Shown here piece after piece: positions 23,273-30,194 of a DNA stretch of 64,000 nucleotides. Position 1 is the stretch's first letter; each line of letters begins with the position of its first letter. A program made the position numbers and the translations under genes. This DNA is from Suilimivivens sp964393865 (GTDB lineage Bacteria; Bacillota; Clostridia; Lachnospirales; Lachnospiraceae), in assembly GCA_964393865.1 (NCBI GenBank), contig CAYMUW010000002.1, forward strand, positions 62,001 through 126,000, read 5' to 3'. The notes under the pieces were generated by a model. The model had not been told where the DNA came from, made no database searches, and was given only the letters and a program-made list of their open reading frames with translations.

Positions 23273-24025
23273 TCAATCCCTCAATAATTCCGCATAATCC
23301 CTTATCCTTGCCTTTTTCACGCTCTTGCAGTAATCGCACGTCCCACAGTAATGGGGTTCTTCCTCACCATTTTTCACAGCGATAAACCGTGGCATATTCA
23401 TCTCCACTTCCGCAAGCGCATTTCCAAGCTCCGGCTGTAGTATCTGGAAGATGTCGTGGTCATACTGCTTTTCCTTCGTCACGACCGCCAGATAGAACGG
23501 CAATTCGCCGTAGCCGTTAGCCTTGACCCCGGCTTGATACACCGCTCCCTGTATGTCATAACGGAATTTCGGTATACCGTAAAAATTCCGCATATACTTT
23601 AAGTCGCAGATACAGTAACCCTCGCAAAAACTGTCCATCTTCATCTTCCACTTCGCACCGAACATCTCAAAGGTAAGTATCTTCTGCTTCTCACCGCCCA
23701 TAAAGTAATCGACAAACCGCTCATCACTCTGCAAGCCCTCATAAGTCGCTTGCGCCCGCCTGAAATCCGCAAGAAGCGTGTGCCGCACGGTTTGGTTTTT
23801 CGTGAAGATTTCCCGGTGTTCCTGCATGAACCTGTCCGCCGTGCCCTCAAAGAGGCTGTCAAAGAACGAGCCAACAAGCAGGGCTTTGGTCTGCTGTTCT
23901 ATATATTCGCCGCGAAGTTTAGCCATTGCCCTAGCTTCACAAGAAGCAAATTCTTTCCATTGTGATGTACTGAAAAATTTCCAGTTGCTTTCTACACTAT
24001 AGTAGTTGTTTTCGTCTAGCTCCAT
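23273..24025 (-). CDS. RecE-like PD-(D/E)XK nuclease (DUF3799 type)
   Basis: 250 residues. Motifs follow the exonuclease VIII order: KALLVGSFFDSLFEGT near residue 48, acid in KMDSFCEGYCICDLKYMR (the D-x(n)-DLK core near 130-142), and the Q motif YDIQGAVYQAG. Four cysteines at the C-terminus (CGTCDYCKS with an upstream Cys) could hold an iron-sulfur cluster as in AddB-like nucleases. It would resect double-strand ends to load the annealing protein encoded nearby. Confidence 0.85.
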   Translation of the reverse strand: MELDENNYYSVESNWKFFSTSQWKEFASCEARAMAKLRGEYIEQQTKALLVGSFFDSLFEGTADRFMQEHREIFTKNQTVRHTLLADFRRAQATYEGLQSDERFVDYFMGGEKQKILTFEMFGAKWKMKMDSFCEGYCICDLKYMRNFYGIPKFRYDIQGAVYQAGVKANGYGELPFYLAVVTKEKQYDHDIFQILQPELGNALAEVEMNMPRFIAVKNGEEEPHYCGTCDYCKSVKKARIRDYAELLRD

Positions 24026-24779
24026 TTTTGTATTCTTCCTTTTTTCTCATTGCCTCGCCGACTGTCTTAAAACAGCCGAGATATTCCCCGTCTATTTGCA
24101 AAATAAATCTCTCAATCGACTTTATCCAATAAATTCCTTTGATTCCGGTATTACTTCTTGTATTTTTCTCAGTGAATAAAATTTTTTCAGGGTCAGTCAT
24201 CCTTTTTGCTCGTTCCTGAAGCATTCTTTCGGACAAGTTAAGTTTTTTCGCCCAGTCAGCAATAATTAAAGTTTCTCCTTTGTATGATAAAAATACATTG
24301 TCTGATTTGTTTCTGCTGTTTTCTGCACTTGAAACAAATCTGCAGTTATCCGGCGAATATCCCTTGCTATTATCTATCCTGTCTATTTGTTGTTCCTTTC
24401 TACTTTTAGAATAATCATAGCCATTGTCTAAGGCCCATTCTTTAAAAGCGGAAAAATTGTTTTTCCATTCTTCACAGACAGTAATTCCTTTTTCAAGATA
24501 CCATTTAGAGCTAGAGTTTCCTGCGTTATAACATCTACCTTTCATACCGCTCCAAATCACATATAATCTATCTTTCTTTCTCGGCGTATGATTGCTATTC
24601 TTTCTAATGCAGCCACAAGACCTCGTGGCTCCGCTTGTTAAAGAATAAGAAATAACATATGTTATATTTCCGCAATCACATTGGCACTTCCACAAGGGTT
24701 TTTCCCCTCTGCTTCCTGACCTTTCGATCACCGTCAGCCGTCCGAATCTTTGGCCACTTAAATTCTTACATTTTCCCAT
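23997..24779 (-). CDS. HNH-type endonuclease-like protein with an AP2-like C-terminus
   Basis: 260 residues from MGKCKNLSGQRFGRLTVI. Domains in order: zinc-ribbon segment (WKCQCDCGN ... SCGCIRKN), HNH-like core (LYVIWSGMKGRCYN, ITVCEEW, IDRIDNSKGYSPDNCRFVS), a short helix-turn-helix (LIIADWAKKLNLSERML), and an AP2/ERF-like repeat (GIKGIYWIKSIERFILQIDGEYLGCFKT). This is a typical homing-endonuclease build. It overlaps the RecE-like start by 29 bases, so it appears inserted between two old neighbours. Confidence 0.75.
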   Translation of the reverse strand: MGKCKNLSGQRFGRLTVIERSGSRGEKPLWKCQCDCGNITYVISYSLTSGATRSCGCIRKNSNHTPRKKDRLYVIWSGMKGRCYNAGNSSSKWYLEKGITVCEEWKNNFSAFKEWALDNGYDYSKSRKEQQIDRIDNSKGYSPDNCRFVSSAENSRNKSDNVFLSYKGETLIIADWAKKLNLSERMLQERAKRMTDPEKILFTEKNTRSNTGIKGIYWIKSIERFILQIDGEYLGCFKTVGEAMRKKEEYKNGARRKQLL

Positions 24780-24802
24780 ATTAAAATCCGCTCCTCTCAT
24801 GC

Positions 24803-25060
24803 CTATATCTCGCTTTTTTTGATGATGGAAACGCCATTTTCCAGTGTGTCAAGCCTTTGCTGCGTTTCCTTGACAAGAGAGAACAGGAGATTGTAAAGGG
24901 TACTTACGCTGTCATACTGAGATGTCCAGTATTCCGCGTTCATGTTCTCCTGTCTTTGGCTAAAGAAGTCATCATACATCACCTCTGCGAGTGCGGCGGC
25001 TTTATCAGCCGTTACGCTAATGTCAAAAATCTCGTTGCTTACGTCAATCGTCGCTTTCAT
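24803..25060 (-). CDS. hypothetical phage protein, 85 residues
   Basis: MKATIDVSNEIFDISVTADKAAALAEVMYDDFFSQ... helical, acidic. It is the first gene after a promoter with a good consensus at 25102-25130, so it heads one leftward transcription unit containing the RecE-like and HerA-like genes. Similar small proteins with a YxxDFF region occur in Firmicute phages. Function unknown. Confidence 0.65.
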   Translation of the reverse strand: MKATIDVSNEIFDISVTADKAAALAEVMYDDFFSQRQENMNAEYWTSQYDSVSTLYNLLFSLVKETQQRLDTLENGVSIIKKSEI

Positions 25061-25086
25061 AGTTTTACCTCCGTCTAATAGTTTTT

Positions 25087-25156
25087 TAGTAGCATATAAC
25101 TACTATATCACTACTAGACGAATATGTCAAACTATTTTACTATTAAATTGCTACTA
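25087..25156 (-). promoter_or_regulatory. leftward promoter with TAGTAG/CTACTA operator repeats
   Basis: On the minus strand, -35 TTGACA (25125-25130), a 17-bp spacer and -10 TATAGT (25102-25107). The hexamer CTACTA or its complement TAGTAG occurs at 25087, 25100, 25111 and 25151, covering the -10, spacer and the far side. A ribbon-helix-helix gene starts 17 bases to the right on the other strand and is the natural candidate to bind here. Confidence 0.75.
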
Positions 25157-25173
25157 AAATAGGAGGTATACAC

Positions 25174-25356
25174 ATGGCAAACGGTAAAAAAGTCGCTACC
25201 CAAATGCGCTACGACGAAGAACTATATGAAAAAACAAAGTACATCGCCGAAAACGAAATGCGCACAATCAACGCCCAAATCGAATATTTCATCAAAAAAG
25301 GTGTCGAAGCTTATGAAAAGGAACACGGCATTATTTTTCTGCGGGGTAACGGGTAA
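25174..25356 (+). CDS. ribbon-helix-helix DNA-binding protein (Arc/CopG-like)
   Basis: 60 residues: basic N-terminal strand (KKVATQMRYDEELYEK), then two helices (TKYIAENEMRTINAQIEYFIKKGVEAYEKEH), the Arc-type layout. AGGAGG lies nine bases upstream. It is divergent from the early operon and sits beside repeated CTACTA hexamers, so it likely represses its own and the leftward promoter. Its 3' end overlaps a second ribbon-helix-helix gene on the other strand by 26 bases. Confidence 0.8.
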   Translation: MANGKKVATQMRYDEELYEKTKYIAENEMRTINAQIEYFIKKGVEAYEKEHGIIFLRGNG

Positions 25357-25507
25357 TATCTGATTCCCATAGCCTTTTTCCCTGCTCCAAGAGGATAATC
25401 AAAAATGCGTTCTGCGCTATCCCCATTCGTTCTGCTTCCTGTTTGATATATTGATGTATTTCAACAGGAAGCCTTATTTGCGTAGAAATATTGTTTTTAT
25501 CTTTCAT
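25331..25507 (-). CDS. second ribbon-helix-helix protein, 58 residues
   Basis: Starts MKDKNNISTQIRLPVEIHQYIKQEAERMGIAQNAFLIILLEQG: a strand (TQIRLPVEI) and two helices as in CopG/Arc repressors. AGGAGGG lies upstream and the gene follows the annealing-type gene by nine bases. It converges on, and overlaps, the rightward ribbon-helix-helix gene, so the two transcripts share an antisense region. Confidence 0.75.
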   Translation of the reverse strand: MKDKNNISTQIRLPVEIHQYIKQEAERMGIAQNAFLIILLEQGKRLWESDITRYPAEK

Positions 25508-25516
25508 ATAACCCTC

Positions 25517-26419
25517 CTACTTGAACGGCAGTTCTTCCTGCCCGTCCTCCGGCACTGTTTCCGGTTTGTCCTCTTTCTTATCCTTGTTCTTGTCTATGCC
25601 CTCAACTTTATCCTCAAACGGGTCTTTCAGTTCTTCCTCCGGCAGTCCTAAGTCAAAGTAATCCTCACGCTTCGCTATTCCGTCCTTTAGGGAGTTGTAA
25701 ACCCTCTTAAGCCGCTGTAAGCTCTGCATCGTGAAATGCTCCGCCTTGCAGCCGATGAACTTCTCAACCGCCTCGAGGGGCACGCCGAACTCATTTTCAA
25801 GCACCGCTGTACACTGTCTTACAAGGTCAATAACCGGTACTTTACCGTCGCCCTGTAAAGTAAGCCTGCACTGGTTCTGCGCCGCTTCCACCACATCACC
25901 CGGTATCACGCCCAAAATGCAGGAGCGGAGCCGCCTCGCGCCCTGATTCGCCACCATCTCGTAGATATCCCTTGGGTCTGTCAGCGCATAGTCGCCGCTC
26001 TTTGTGTGCCGTTTATGCGGCACAGTGAATATCTTACACTGCCTTGTATTAGTTTCCAGATCCCAGCAGTATGCCATAACCTGCGACTCCCCGTTCTTCT
26101 GCTCCAGCTCCATGATACCGAAGTCAAGGTTTCCCCAGTTCTGCGCCAACGCCTCCGCAAGACGGATAGTCGGACCCGTAACTACGGTTGCGTCCTTCCC
26201 CTTCCCACGCGGATATTCGTATTCCGCTTTCTCTGCCAGAGTCTTTCGCTTGCATGCGTTAATGATACGGTTATAGCTTGTAATCTCATCCCTTGGGAAC
26301 TTCTTCGCTATCACCATCGCTGCCTGTACTTCCTGCGCCTGTCTTGACACCATCATCTCTGTTGTTGTGCTTTTTACTTCCGGGATGTTCTGCCCGTAAA
26401 TATTTTCAACCTCGTTCAT
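25517..26419 (-). CDS. conserved phage protein, probable ssDNA-binding/annealing recombinase
   Basis: 300 residues. The core AAMVIAKKFPRDEITSYNRIINACKR ... PRGKGKDATVVTGPTIRLAEALAQNWGNLDFG ... DPRDIYEMVANQGARRLRSCILGVIPGDVV is a recurrent phage protein near RecE-like nucleases. The acidic C-terminus ends in EELPFK, like the tip of SSB and of many annealing proteins. The nuclease gene in the same region supports a RecT-like partner role. I cannot assign RecT, Erf or Sak with certainty. Confidence 0.65.
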   Translation of the reverse strand: MNEVENIYGQNIPEVKSTTTEMMVSRQAQEVQAAMVIAKKFPRDEITSYNRIINACKRKTLAEKAEYEYPRGKGKDATVVTGPTIRLAEALAQNWGNLDFGIMELEQKNGESQVMAYCWDLETNTRQCKIFTVPHKRHTKSGDYALTDPRDIYEMVANQGARRLRSCILGVIPGDVVEAAQNQCRLTLQGDGKVPVIDLVRQCTAVLENEFGVPLEAVEKFIGCKAEHFTMQSLQRLKRVYNSLKDGIAKREDYFDLGLPEEELKDPFEDKVEGIDKNKDKKEDKPETVPEDGQEELPFK

Positions 26420-26624
26420 TTTTGATCTCCTTCCTTTTCCTCTTCCTCAATTCCCTCTCACAGGCGGCAACTCTTGATTTCGCGCCGCTTTCCTTGTTTA
26501 TGGCTATCGCACGTTCCAACTCTTCTACTGTTGCGTATTCAAGATGACACTTAAAATTTACGTCATTTGCCGGAACTGTCGTCAGCCATGACACGTTGCT
26601 TTTCGCCTGCCACTGTCCTTCCAT
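26406..26624 (-). CDS. hypothetical phage protein, 72 residues
   Basis: MEGQWQAKSNVSWLTTVPANDVNFKC..., with AAGGAG eleven bases upstream. The basic helix ACERELRKRKRKEIKNERG is at the end. It overlaps both neighbours (62 and 14 bases), a dense arrangement that makes the start less certain. Unknown function, likely linked to the annealing-type protein. Confidence 0.55.
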   Translation of the reverse strand: MEGQWQAKSNVSWLTTVPANDVNFKCHLEYATVEELERAIAINKESGAKSRVAACERELRKRKRKEIKNERG

Positions 26625-26766
26625 AATTGATGTAGCTCCTTCCCTTTCCGTCAACGGTCTTTCCTTTTGTAATGCTGACCGTATATCCGGCTTTTATGAG
26701 CAGCCTTGCAATATCAAGTTGCTCCTCCTTCGTGACTGCACTTGCAATAATCTCAATCTGTGCCAT
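26563..26766 (-). CDS. hypothetical phage protein, 67 residues
   Basis: MAQIEIIASAVTKEEQLDIARLLIKAGYTVSITKGKTVDGKGRSY... alternating strand/helix pattern. The N-terminal half recurs as a short phage protein in clostridia; the C-terminal third overlaps the next gene in another frame. No function known. Confidence 0.55.
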   Translation of the reverse strand: MAQIEIIASAVTKEEQLDIARLLIKAGYTVSITKGKTVDGKGRSYINYGRTVAGEKQRVMADDSSGK

Positions 26767-26948
26767 TATTCCCTCCGTATCCAGTTACCGGAATAGAACC
26801 ACTCTACAAGCATTTCCTTAAACTCCTGTCTGTCTTCCTCCGTTCCATGCAGACACCTTTCAAGGGCGTACTCATATGCGCTTTCTTCCGGCACAAAAGT
26901 ACCAGTCCTCATTTCTTCATACCCGGGTCCATCAAATAATCTTTTCAC
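26766..26948 (-). CDS. hypothetical phage protein, 60 residues
   Basis: MKRLFDGPGYEEMRTGTFVPEESAYEYALERCLHGTEEDRQEFKEMLVEWFYSGNW... acidic and helical with an aromatic end. It shares single bases with both neighbours (TAATG type junctions). No family recognised. Confidence 0.6.
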   Translation of the reverse strand: MKRLFDGPGYEEMRTGTFVPEESAYEYALERCLHGTEEDRQEFKEMLVEWFYSGNWIRRE

Positions 26949-27121
26949 TATATCACCTCCGCAAATTCAAGCTCCATCTGTTTTCCACTGGAATTTAAAA
27001 TCTCTGCAAACATTTCACGCGTCGCTTCACGCCTGTCCTCTTCTATGCGGCAGTCGTCACAGACTCCGTTTACCGTGTCCCCCGGGTCGCATAAGCACCC
27101 ACAGACGCTGCACCTAATCAT
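26948..27121 (-). CDS. small zinc-ribbon protein, 57 residues
   Basis: Start MIRCSVCGCLCDPGDTVNGVCDDCR, giving CxxCxC and CxxC ligands of a short ribbon, then an acidic helix. The overlap of eight bases with the upstream gene supports this start rather than the longer frame. Function unknown. Confidence 0.6.
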   Translation of the reverse strand: MIRCSVCGCLCDPGDTVNGVCDDCRIEEDRREATREMFAEILNSSGKQMELEFAEVI

Positions 27122-27380
27122 CCTTGCCGTCCTCCTTTGATTGTTTCCCTGTAGCGGATCCATAATGCTCCACAATCACCGCCTTGGTCCTTTTCCTCTC
27201 TTCATCCGCAAGGCTGAGGTATCCAAGAGTCTCGTACATTTCCTCTTTGCAGATATAAATGCCGTCTTCTCTCTTCACGCGTTCGATAAGCACGTCAACT
27301 CTCGTCCGAGTATCAAGCAGCTCCGCGTATTCTGTCTTTGGTATTGTTACTGTTACCGTCATCATTTCTTCTTTTTCCAT
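27114..27380 (-). CDS. hypothetical phage protein, 88 residues
   Basis: MEKEEMMTVTVTIPKTEYAELLDTRTRVDVLIERVKREDGIYICKEEM... The strand VTVTIPKTEYAELL plus a helix pattern resembles small phage proteins that precede tail or replication genes. Charged tail. Function unknown. Confidence 0.6.
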   Translation of the reverse strand: MEKEEMMTVTVTIPKTEYAELLDTRTRVDVLIERVKREDGIYICKEEMYETLGYLSLADEERKRTKAVIVEHYGSATGKQSKEDGKDD

Positions 27381-27457
27381 TGCATTTTCCCTTTCCCTGT
27401 GCTAAAATAACACATGATTGTTATTTTTAGTCCTGTATCGATTGGTGGTCGGCAGGA

Positions 27458-27634
27458 CTATTTTTCTTTAACTGCCGCTTTTACTGCTTTGATCATTTCA
27501 TTCTGCACGTCATATCTGCGGTGAAGCTCGTCCCACAGGATATAATCCGGCAGAAATTTTGCGGTGACCTGTTGCTCTTCCCTTGTCATGCCACTTATCC
27601 TTTTTATCAGTTCTTCCTTCTCATATTCGCTCAT
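27458..27634 (-). CDS. hypothetical phage protein, 58 residues
   Basis: MSEYEKEELIKRISGMTREEQQVTAKFLPDYILWDELHRRYDVQNEM... helical; GGAGGAGAGG precedes the ATG. It overlaps the upstream membrane gene by four bases. No family recognised. Confidence 0.6.
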   Translation of the reverse strand: MSEYEKEELIKRISGMTREEQQVTAKFLPDYILWDELHRRYDVQNEMIKAVKAAVKEK

Positions 27635-27816
27635 ACCTCTCCTCCTTTCTTATATTTCATTCCTTCTGCGAACATTACTGCGCTGCCAAAAATGAATAAT
27701 GCCAGTGCAAGCACGATGTTTACGCTCTCAATTGCCGCCGCGCCAACCATAAAAGCAATGAACCCAACAGTGGATATGATGTCATTTACCTTTTTACTTC
27801 CCGTGTTCCATCTCAA
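27631..27816 (-). CDS. small two-helix membrane protein
   Basis: Two hydrophobic helices (IISTVGFIAFMVGAAAIESV and NIVLALALFIFGSAVMFAEGM) and a basic tail. A TTG start at 27816 with AAGGAG eight bases upstream is preferred, giving 61 residues; an ATG at 27843 is the alternative. It overlaps the end of the transglycosylase gene. Holin-like in shape, but it is far from the late lysis genes. Confidence 0.55.
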   Translation of the reverse strand: MRWNTGSKKVNDIISTVGFIAFMVGAAAIESVNIVLALALFIFGSAVMFAEGMKYKKGGEV

Positions 27817-28270
27817 GTTCCTCGCTCCTTTCAAGTATTTCATTTGCGTATTTCGATATCCTCCCCTGCTCTGCTTTCCCCTGCGAGTCTTTCTCACCGT
27901 GGTAAATCATCAGGACTACAGCAGGGTCTTCATATTCCCCGAATAGCTCTGCAAGGTAATCCGTGCCAAGCAGGATATTGGAATATTCGTCATACACGTC
28001 TGTTATCCCGAACTTCCCGATACGACCTCTATAATATTTAATGTTTAACTGCATTAAACCAACACAGCCGTTATTTTCAGCATAAGCCTCGCCCTTGCTC
28101 TCATGCTCAATAATCGCCATGAGAAGTTCCGGGCATATCCCGTAGGATTCGCCAATCTCTATGCACGCTTCCTTTGCCGTACCGGATATGCAGGTTTCCT
28201 CTGCCCGTGCGGTCATTGGCGTACACAATGCCAGTACCGCCGCTATTATTACTGCTCTTATCTGCTTCAT
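27794..28270 (-). CDS. secreted lytic transglycosylase-like protein
   Basis: 158 residues with a signal peptide (MKQIRAVIIAAVLALCTPMTARAEE). The SLT lysozyme-like core has catalytic Glu57 in EHESKG, then NNGCVGLMQLN and YHGEKDSQ. Such enzymes open peptidoglycan locally. The gene is in the early operon near membrane proteins, not with the late lysis genes, so it is unlikely to be the endolysin. It may help a conjugation-like or surface function or superinfection control. Confidence 0.8.
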   Translation of the reverse strand: MKQIRAVIIAAVLALCTPMTARAEETCISGTAKEACIEIGESYGICPELLMAIIEHESKGEAYAENNGCVGLMQLNIKYYRGRIGKFGITDVYDEYSNILLGTDYLAELFGEYEDPAVVLMIYHGEKDSQGKAEQGRISKYANEILERSEELEMEHGK

Positions 28271-28283
28271 GCTCCCTCTCTTC

Positions 28284-28415
28284 CTACGCCGTTACAGCGT
28301 CCTCAATATCAATACTGTATTCAATTTCCTTCGACAGCTTTTCCGATAGTTTCTCTTCGACCTCCGGCGGTATGGATTCATATGCCGTGCCGCCGATTAT
28401 TATCCTTACTGACAC
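28284..28415 (-). CDS. hypothetical phage protein, 43 residues
   Basis: GTG start at 28415 after AGAGGTG; product MSVRIIIGGTAYESIPPEVEEKLSEKLSKEIEYSIDIEDAVTA. A short strand followed by an amphipathic helix. It sits between a single-span membrane gene and the transglycosylase gene. Confidence 0.5.
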   Translation of the reverse strand: MSVRIIIGGTAYESIPPEVEEKLSEKLSKEIEYSIDIEDAVTA

Positions 28416-28420
28416 ATGTG

Positions 28421-28525
28421 TCACCTCTTTCTTTTCCTGTCTGAAATCAACGCCGCCGCAACGATAAGCGCGAACATTCCGACTGCTCCGACGATGATTC
28501 CACAGACAAATTCCGGTATGTACAT
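28421..28525 (-). CDS. 34-residue single-span membrane peptide
   Basis: MYIPEFVCGIIVGAVGMFALIVAAALISDRKRKR: one membrane helix with a basic cytoplasmic end, GGAGAG upstream. It is one of several tiny membrane peptides in this operon. Function unknown. Confidence 0.55.
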   Translation of the reverse strand: MYIPEFVCGIIVGAVGMFALIVAAALISDRKRKR

Positions 28526-28545
28526 CTTTTCTCTCCTTCCTGCGC

Positions 28546-28743
28546 TCATGCGCCTAAAAACATAAGAATAATCACAAGCCATAATGTGATAAAGAAAAAG
28601 ACAAGTATCAAATCCTCAAAATCAAGTCGATGCCGTTTCTGTTCATGCCTGTCCAGCCTTGCAGCTTTTAGAACCTTGTCCACGTCCTTTTCTGATTCCT
28701 CAATGCCTGTCACTACCTCTTTGAATTTCCTGTTGTCTTTCAT
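28546..28743 (-). CDS. 65-residue membrane-anchored protein
   Basis: A charged helical part (MKDNRKFKEVVTGIEESEKDVDKVLKAARLDRHEQKRH) followed by a C-terminal membrane helix (DLILVFFFITLWLVIILMFLGA), so probably tail-anchored. GGAGG lies upstream. No family recognised. Confidence 0.6.
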   Translation of the reverse strand: MKDNRKFKEVVTGIEESEKDVDKVLKAARLDRHEQKRHRLDFEDLILVFFFITLWLVIILMFLGA

Positions 28744-28758
28744 TTTCTCCTCCTGTTC

Positions 28759-28862
28759 TTGCCCGGACAGGAGATTTCTGCTATAATGCTCCTGTAGCCG
28801 GTAGCGTGTTTACTGGTTACACGGGGTTGTCCGTCTTGCACACGGTCAGCCCCACTTTTATT
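28759..28862 (+). ncRNA. candidate small RNA antisense to the early operon
   Basis: Rightward promoter-like pair TTGCCC (28759-28764), 17-bp spacer, TATAAT (28782-28787). A G/C hairpin at 28823-28853 (GGGG..CCGT / ACGG..CCCC) is followed by ACTTTTATT, which looks like an intrinsic terminator. The predicted RNA (about 28794-28862, 70 nt) has no reading frame and lies opposite an untranslated stretch of the leftward operon. Prediction only. Confidence 0.4.
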
Positions 28863-28964
28863 CATACTGCCGTAAAATGGCTCTCCATTATATAGCAGAA
28901 AAATGGATTGATTTCTTTGCCCTTGCCGTTGCCACTGGCGCATTGGTGATGTCCGTAATCTCCC

Positions 28965-29063
28965 TTATGCTGTCACTGCGATAATCAAGCCAAATATGCT
29001 AAGCCCAAACGCAAACAAGCTGATAAAAAACGCGAGTTTCTCTCCGGGGTTTATGTCGCCCAT
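28965..29063 (-). CDS. 32-residue membrane peptide
   Basis: MGDINPGEKLAFFISLFAFGLSIFGLIIAVTA: one long hydrophobic helix. Its ATG lies inside the end of the preceding 39-residue gene (ATGGGCGACATAA), so it is coupled. A second tiny membrane peptide of this operon; function unknown. Confidence 0.5.
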   Translation of the reverse strand: MGDINPGEKLAFFISLFAFGLSIFGLIIAVTA

Positions 29064-29170
29064 GCCCTGAATCCGTTTTTGTAATGCCAGTAGTCGTAAA
29101 AATCGTTGGGTGGGTAGACAGTAAAAAGCCAGTCCTTTCTTCCCTCACCCGTTTCTTCTGGTTTCCACAT
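29051..29170 (-). CDS. hypothetical phage protein, 39 residues
   Basis: MWKPEETGEGRKDWLFTVYPPNDFYDYWHYKNGFRAWAT, with GGAGAAG upstream. Aromatic-rich. It is the first gene after the cro-like gene in the leftward early operon. No family recognised. Confidence 0.5.
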   Translation of the reverse strand: MWKPEETGEGRKDWLFTVYPPNDFYDYWHYKNGFRAWAT

Positions 29171-29214
29171 TTTGGCTTCTCCTTTATTTCTCTAATATTC
29201 TACTTCTTTTCTTC

Positions 29215-29454
29215 CTAAGTTTCGATTTTGTGAACTTTCTTTGTAAAAAAATATATTCCTATCTCGCCTTGTTCAATTTCAAGCGCTTCCGCTCCGGTAT
29301 CTATATCTTCTTGGCTAAAATATGTTCCGTTGCGAAAAACTTTAGAAACAAAGTTCTGCGTTCTTCCTATACGCTTTGCAAAAGCTCCTTCTGTTCCCAA
29401 TTTTTCTTTTATTCGCCCACGCAACTTACTATAATCATACTCCCTTACTATCAA
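29215..29454 (-). CDS. Cro-like helix-turn-helix regulator (DUF739 type)
   Basis: 79 residues: YSKLRGRIKEKLGTEGAFAKRIGRTQNFVSKVFRNGTYFSQEDIDTGAEALEI is the HTH pattern of phage Cro/C1-type proteins of the DUF739 family, and the short beta tail IGIYFFTKKV fits dimerisation. It is divergent from the repressor gene and shares with it a 170-bp control region, so it is the likely lytic-side switch protein. Confidence 0.85.
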   Translation of the reverse strand: MIVREYDYSKLRGRIKEKLGTEGAFAKRIGRTQNFVSKVFRNGTYFSQEDIDTGAEALEIEQGEIGIYFFTKKVHKIET

Positions 29455-29496
29455 TTCAAGACCTCCCTTCTGTTCCGTTTTTGTGAACCTATGGAC

Positions 29497-29525
29497 ATAA
29501 TAGCACCCTAACAGTAACTTGTCAA
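29497..29525 (-). promoter_or_regulatory. early leftward promoter
   Basis: Minus strand -35 TTGACA (29520-29525), 17-bp spacer, -10 TATTAT (29497-29502), just upstream of the cro-like gene. Near-consensus vegetative promoter. Confidence 0.8.
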
Positions 29526-29567
29526 TAACAAAATTTCACATTTTAGAAACTTTTTTTGTTTTTACTA

Positions 29568-29596
29568 TTGTAAATAAATTTATTTGATGTTACAAT
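29568..29596 (+). promoter_or_regulatory. repressor promoter
   Basis: Plus strand -35 TTGTAA (29568-29573), 17-bp spacer, -10 TACAAT (29591-29596), 32 bp before the repressor ATG and back to back with the leftward promoter. The A/T-rich 40 bp between the two probably holds operators. Confidence 0.75.
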
Positions 29597-29627
29597 TCAA
29601 ACATCAGCGGAGAAAGGAAAATTTACA

Positions 29628-30005
29628 ATGAAAAGCGATTCTTCTCACCGATTAAACGAATTATTGCAATATTTTGGAATTAACCAAACGGATTTCATAA
29701 AGAAAACCGGAATACCAAAATCAGCCGTGTCAATGTACTTGAGCGGTCAGAGAGTGCCGCGGCAAGACAGGCTGTCGGACATAGCAGAAGCCTACGGAGT
29801 GAGCGAACCGTGGCTAATGGGGTACGATGTTCCCATGACAGAGAAACCCGAAGACAAAAATACTTCGTCTTCTTTTACCCTCTCCGACCTGGAAAAGCAA
29901 ATTATCATAGCATACAGGAAAGCTGACGAGTTTGACCAAACGACCGTTTTAAGAACACTGCACATTGATGATATAGAGAAAAAAGAAAGCACCGTAGCAG
30001 GATAA
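29628..30005 (+). CDS. phage repressor (CI-like, HTH_3)
   Basis: 125 residues. N-terminal helix-turn-helix (LNELLQYFGINQTDFIKKTGIPKSAVSMYLSGQRVPRQDRLSDIAEAYGVSEPWLMGYDVPM) as in XRE-type repressors. There is only a short C-terminal part and no LexA-like peptidase, so induction cannot go through RecA-stimulated self-cleavage. GAGAAAGGAAAA precedes the ATG. Presumably maintains lysogeny by blocking the cro-side promoter. Confidence 0.85.
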   Translation: MKSDSSHRLNELLQYFGINQTDFIKKTGIPKSAVSMYLSGQRVPRQDRLSDIAEAYGVSEPWLMGYDVPMTEKPEDKNTSSSFTLSDLEKQIIIAYRKADEFDQTTVLRTLHIDDIEKKESTVAG

Positions 30006-30194
30006 GGAAACCCATAAAAGTACATAAAAATGGAAATCTCATAACGGTTTCCGTATGGAATAGGGAATAAATAGAACAAAGATATATAGAAACGGTAGTT
30101 AATAAATGTTTAGAAGATAATAAGGAAGAAGTACAGAAAGCTCTTTTTCTAAACGCAGACGTGAGTATGGCTGAAAATTAGGAAGGATAAAACT
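30006..30194 (+). other. unassigned stretch with a broken small reading frame
   Basis: Between the repressor and the TM2 gene one frame reads RKPIKVHKNGNLITVSVWNRE, a stop, then IEQRYIETVVNKCLEDNKEE...SMAEN and a stop. No ATG or GTG heads it. It may be a decayed small gene carrying one nonsense change. No other signal seen. Confidence 0.3.

Noticed and set aside
22311..23339. Open frames running through the GGYNN arrays (Arg/Gly/Trp/Ala-rich products)
   Set aside because: The 5-nt period changes the reading phase each unit, the products are low-complexity by construction, and good SDs sit after the arrays before other ATGs.
28740..28943. 67-codon leftward frame before the membrane protein gene
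   Set aside because: No SD, odd composition, and it covers the candidate small RNA; adjacent gene starts do not need it.
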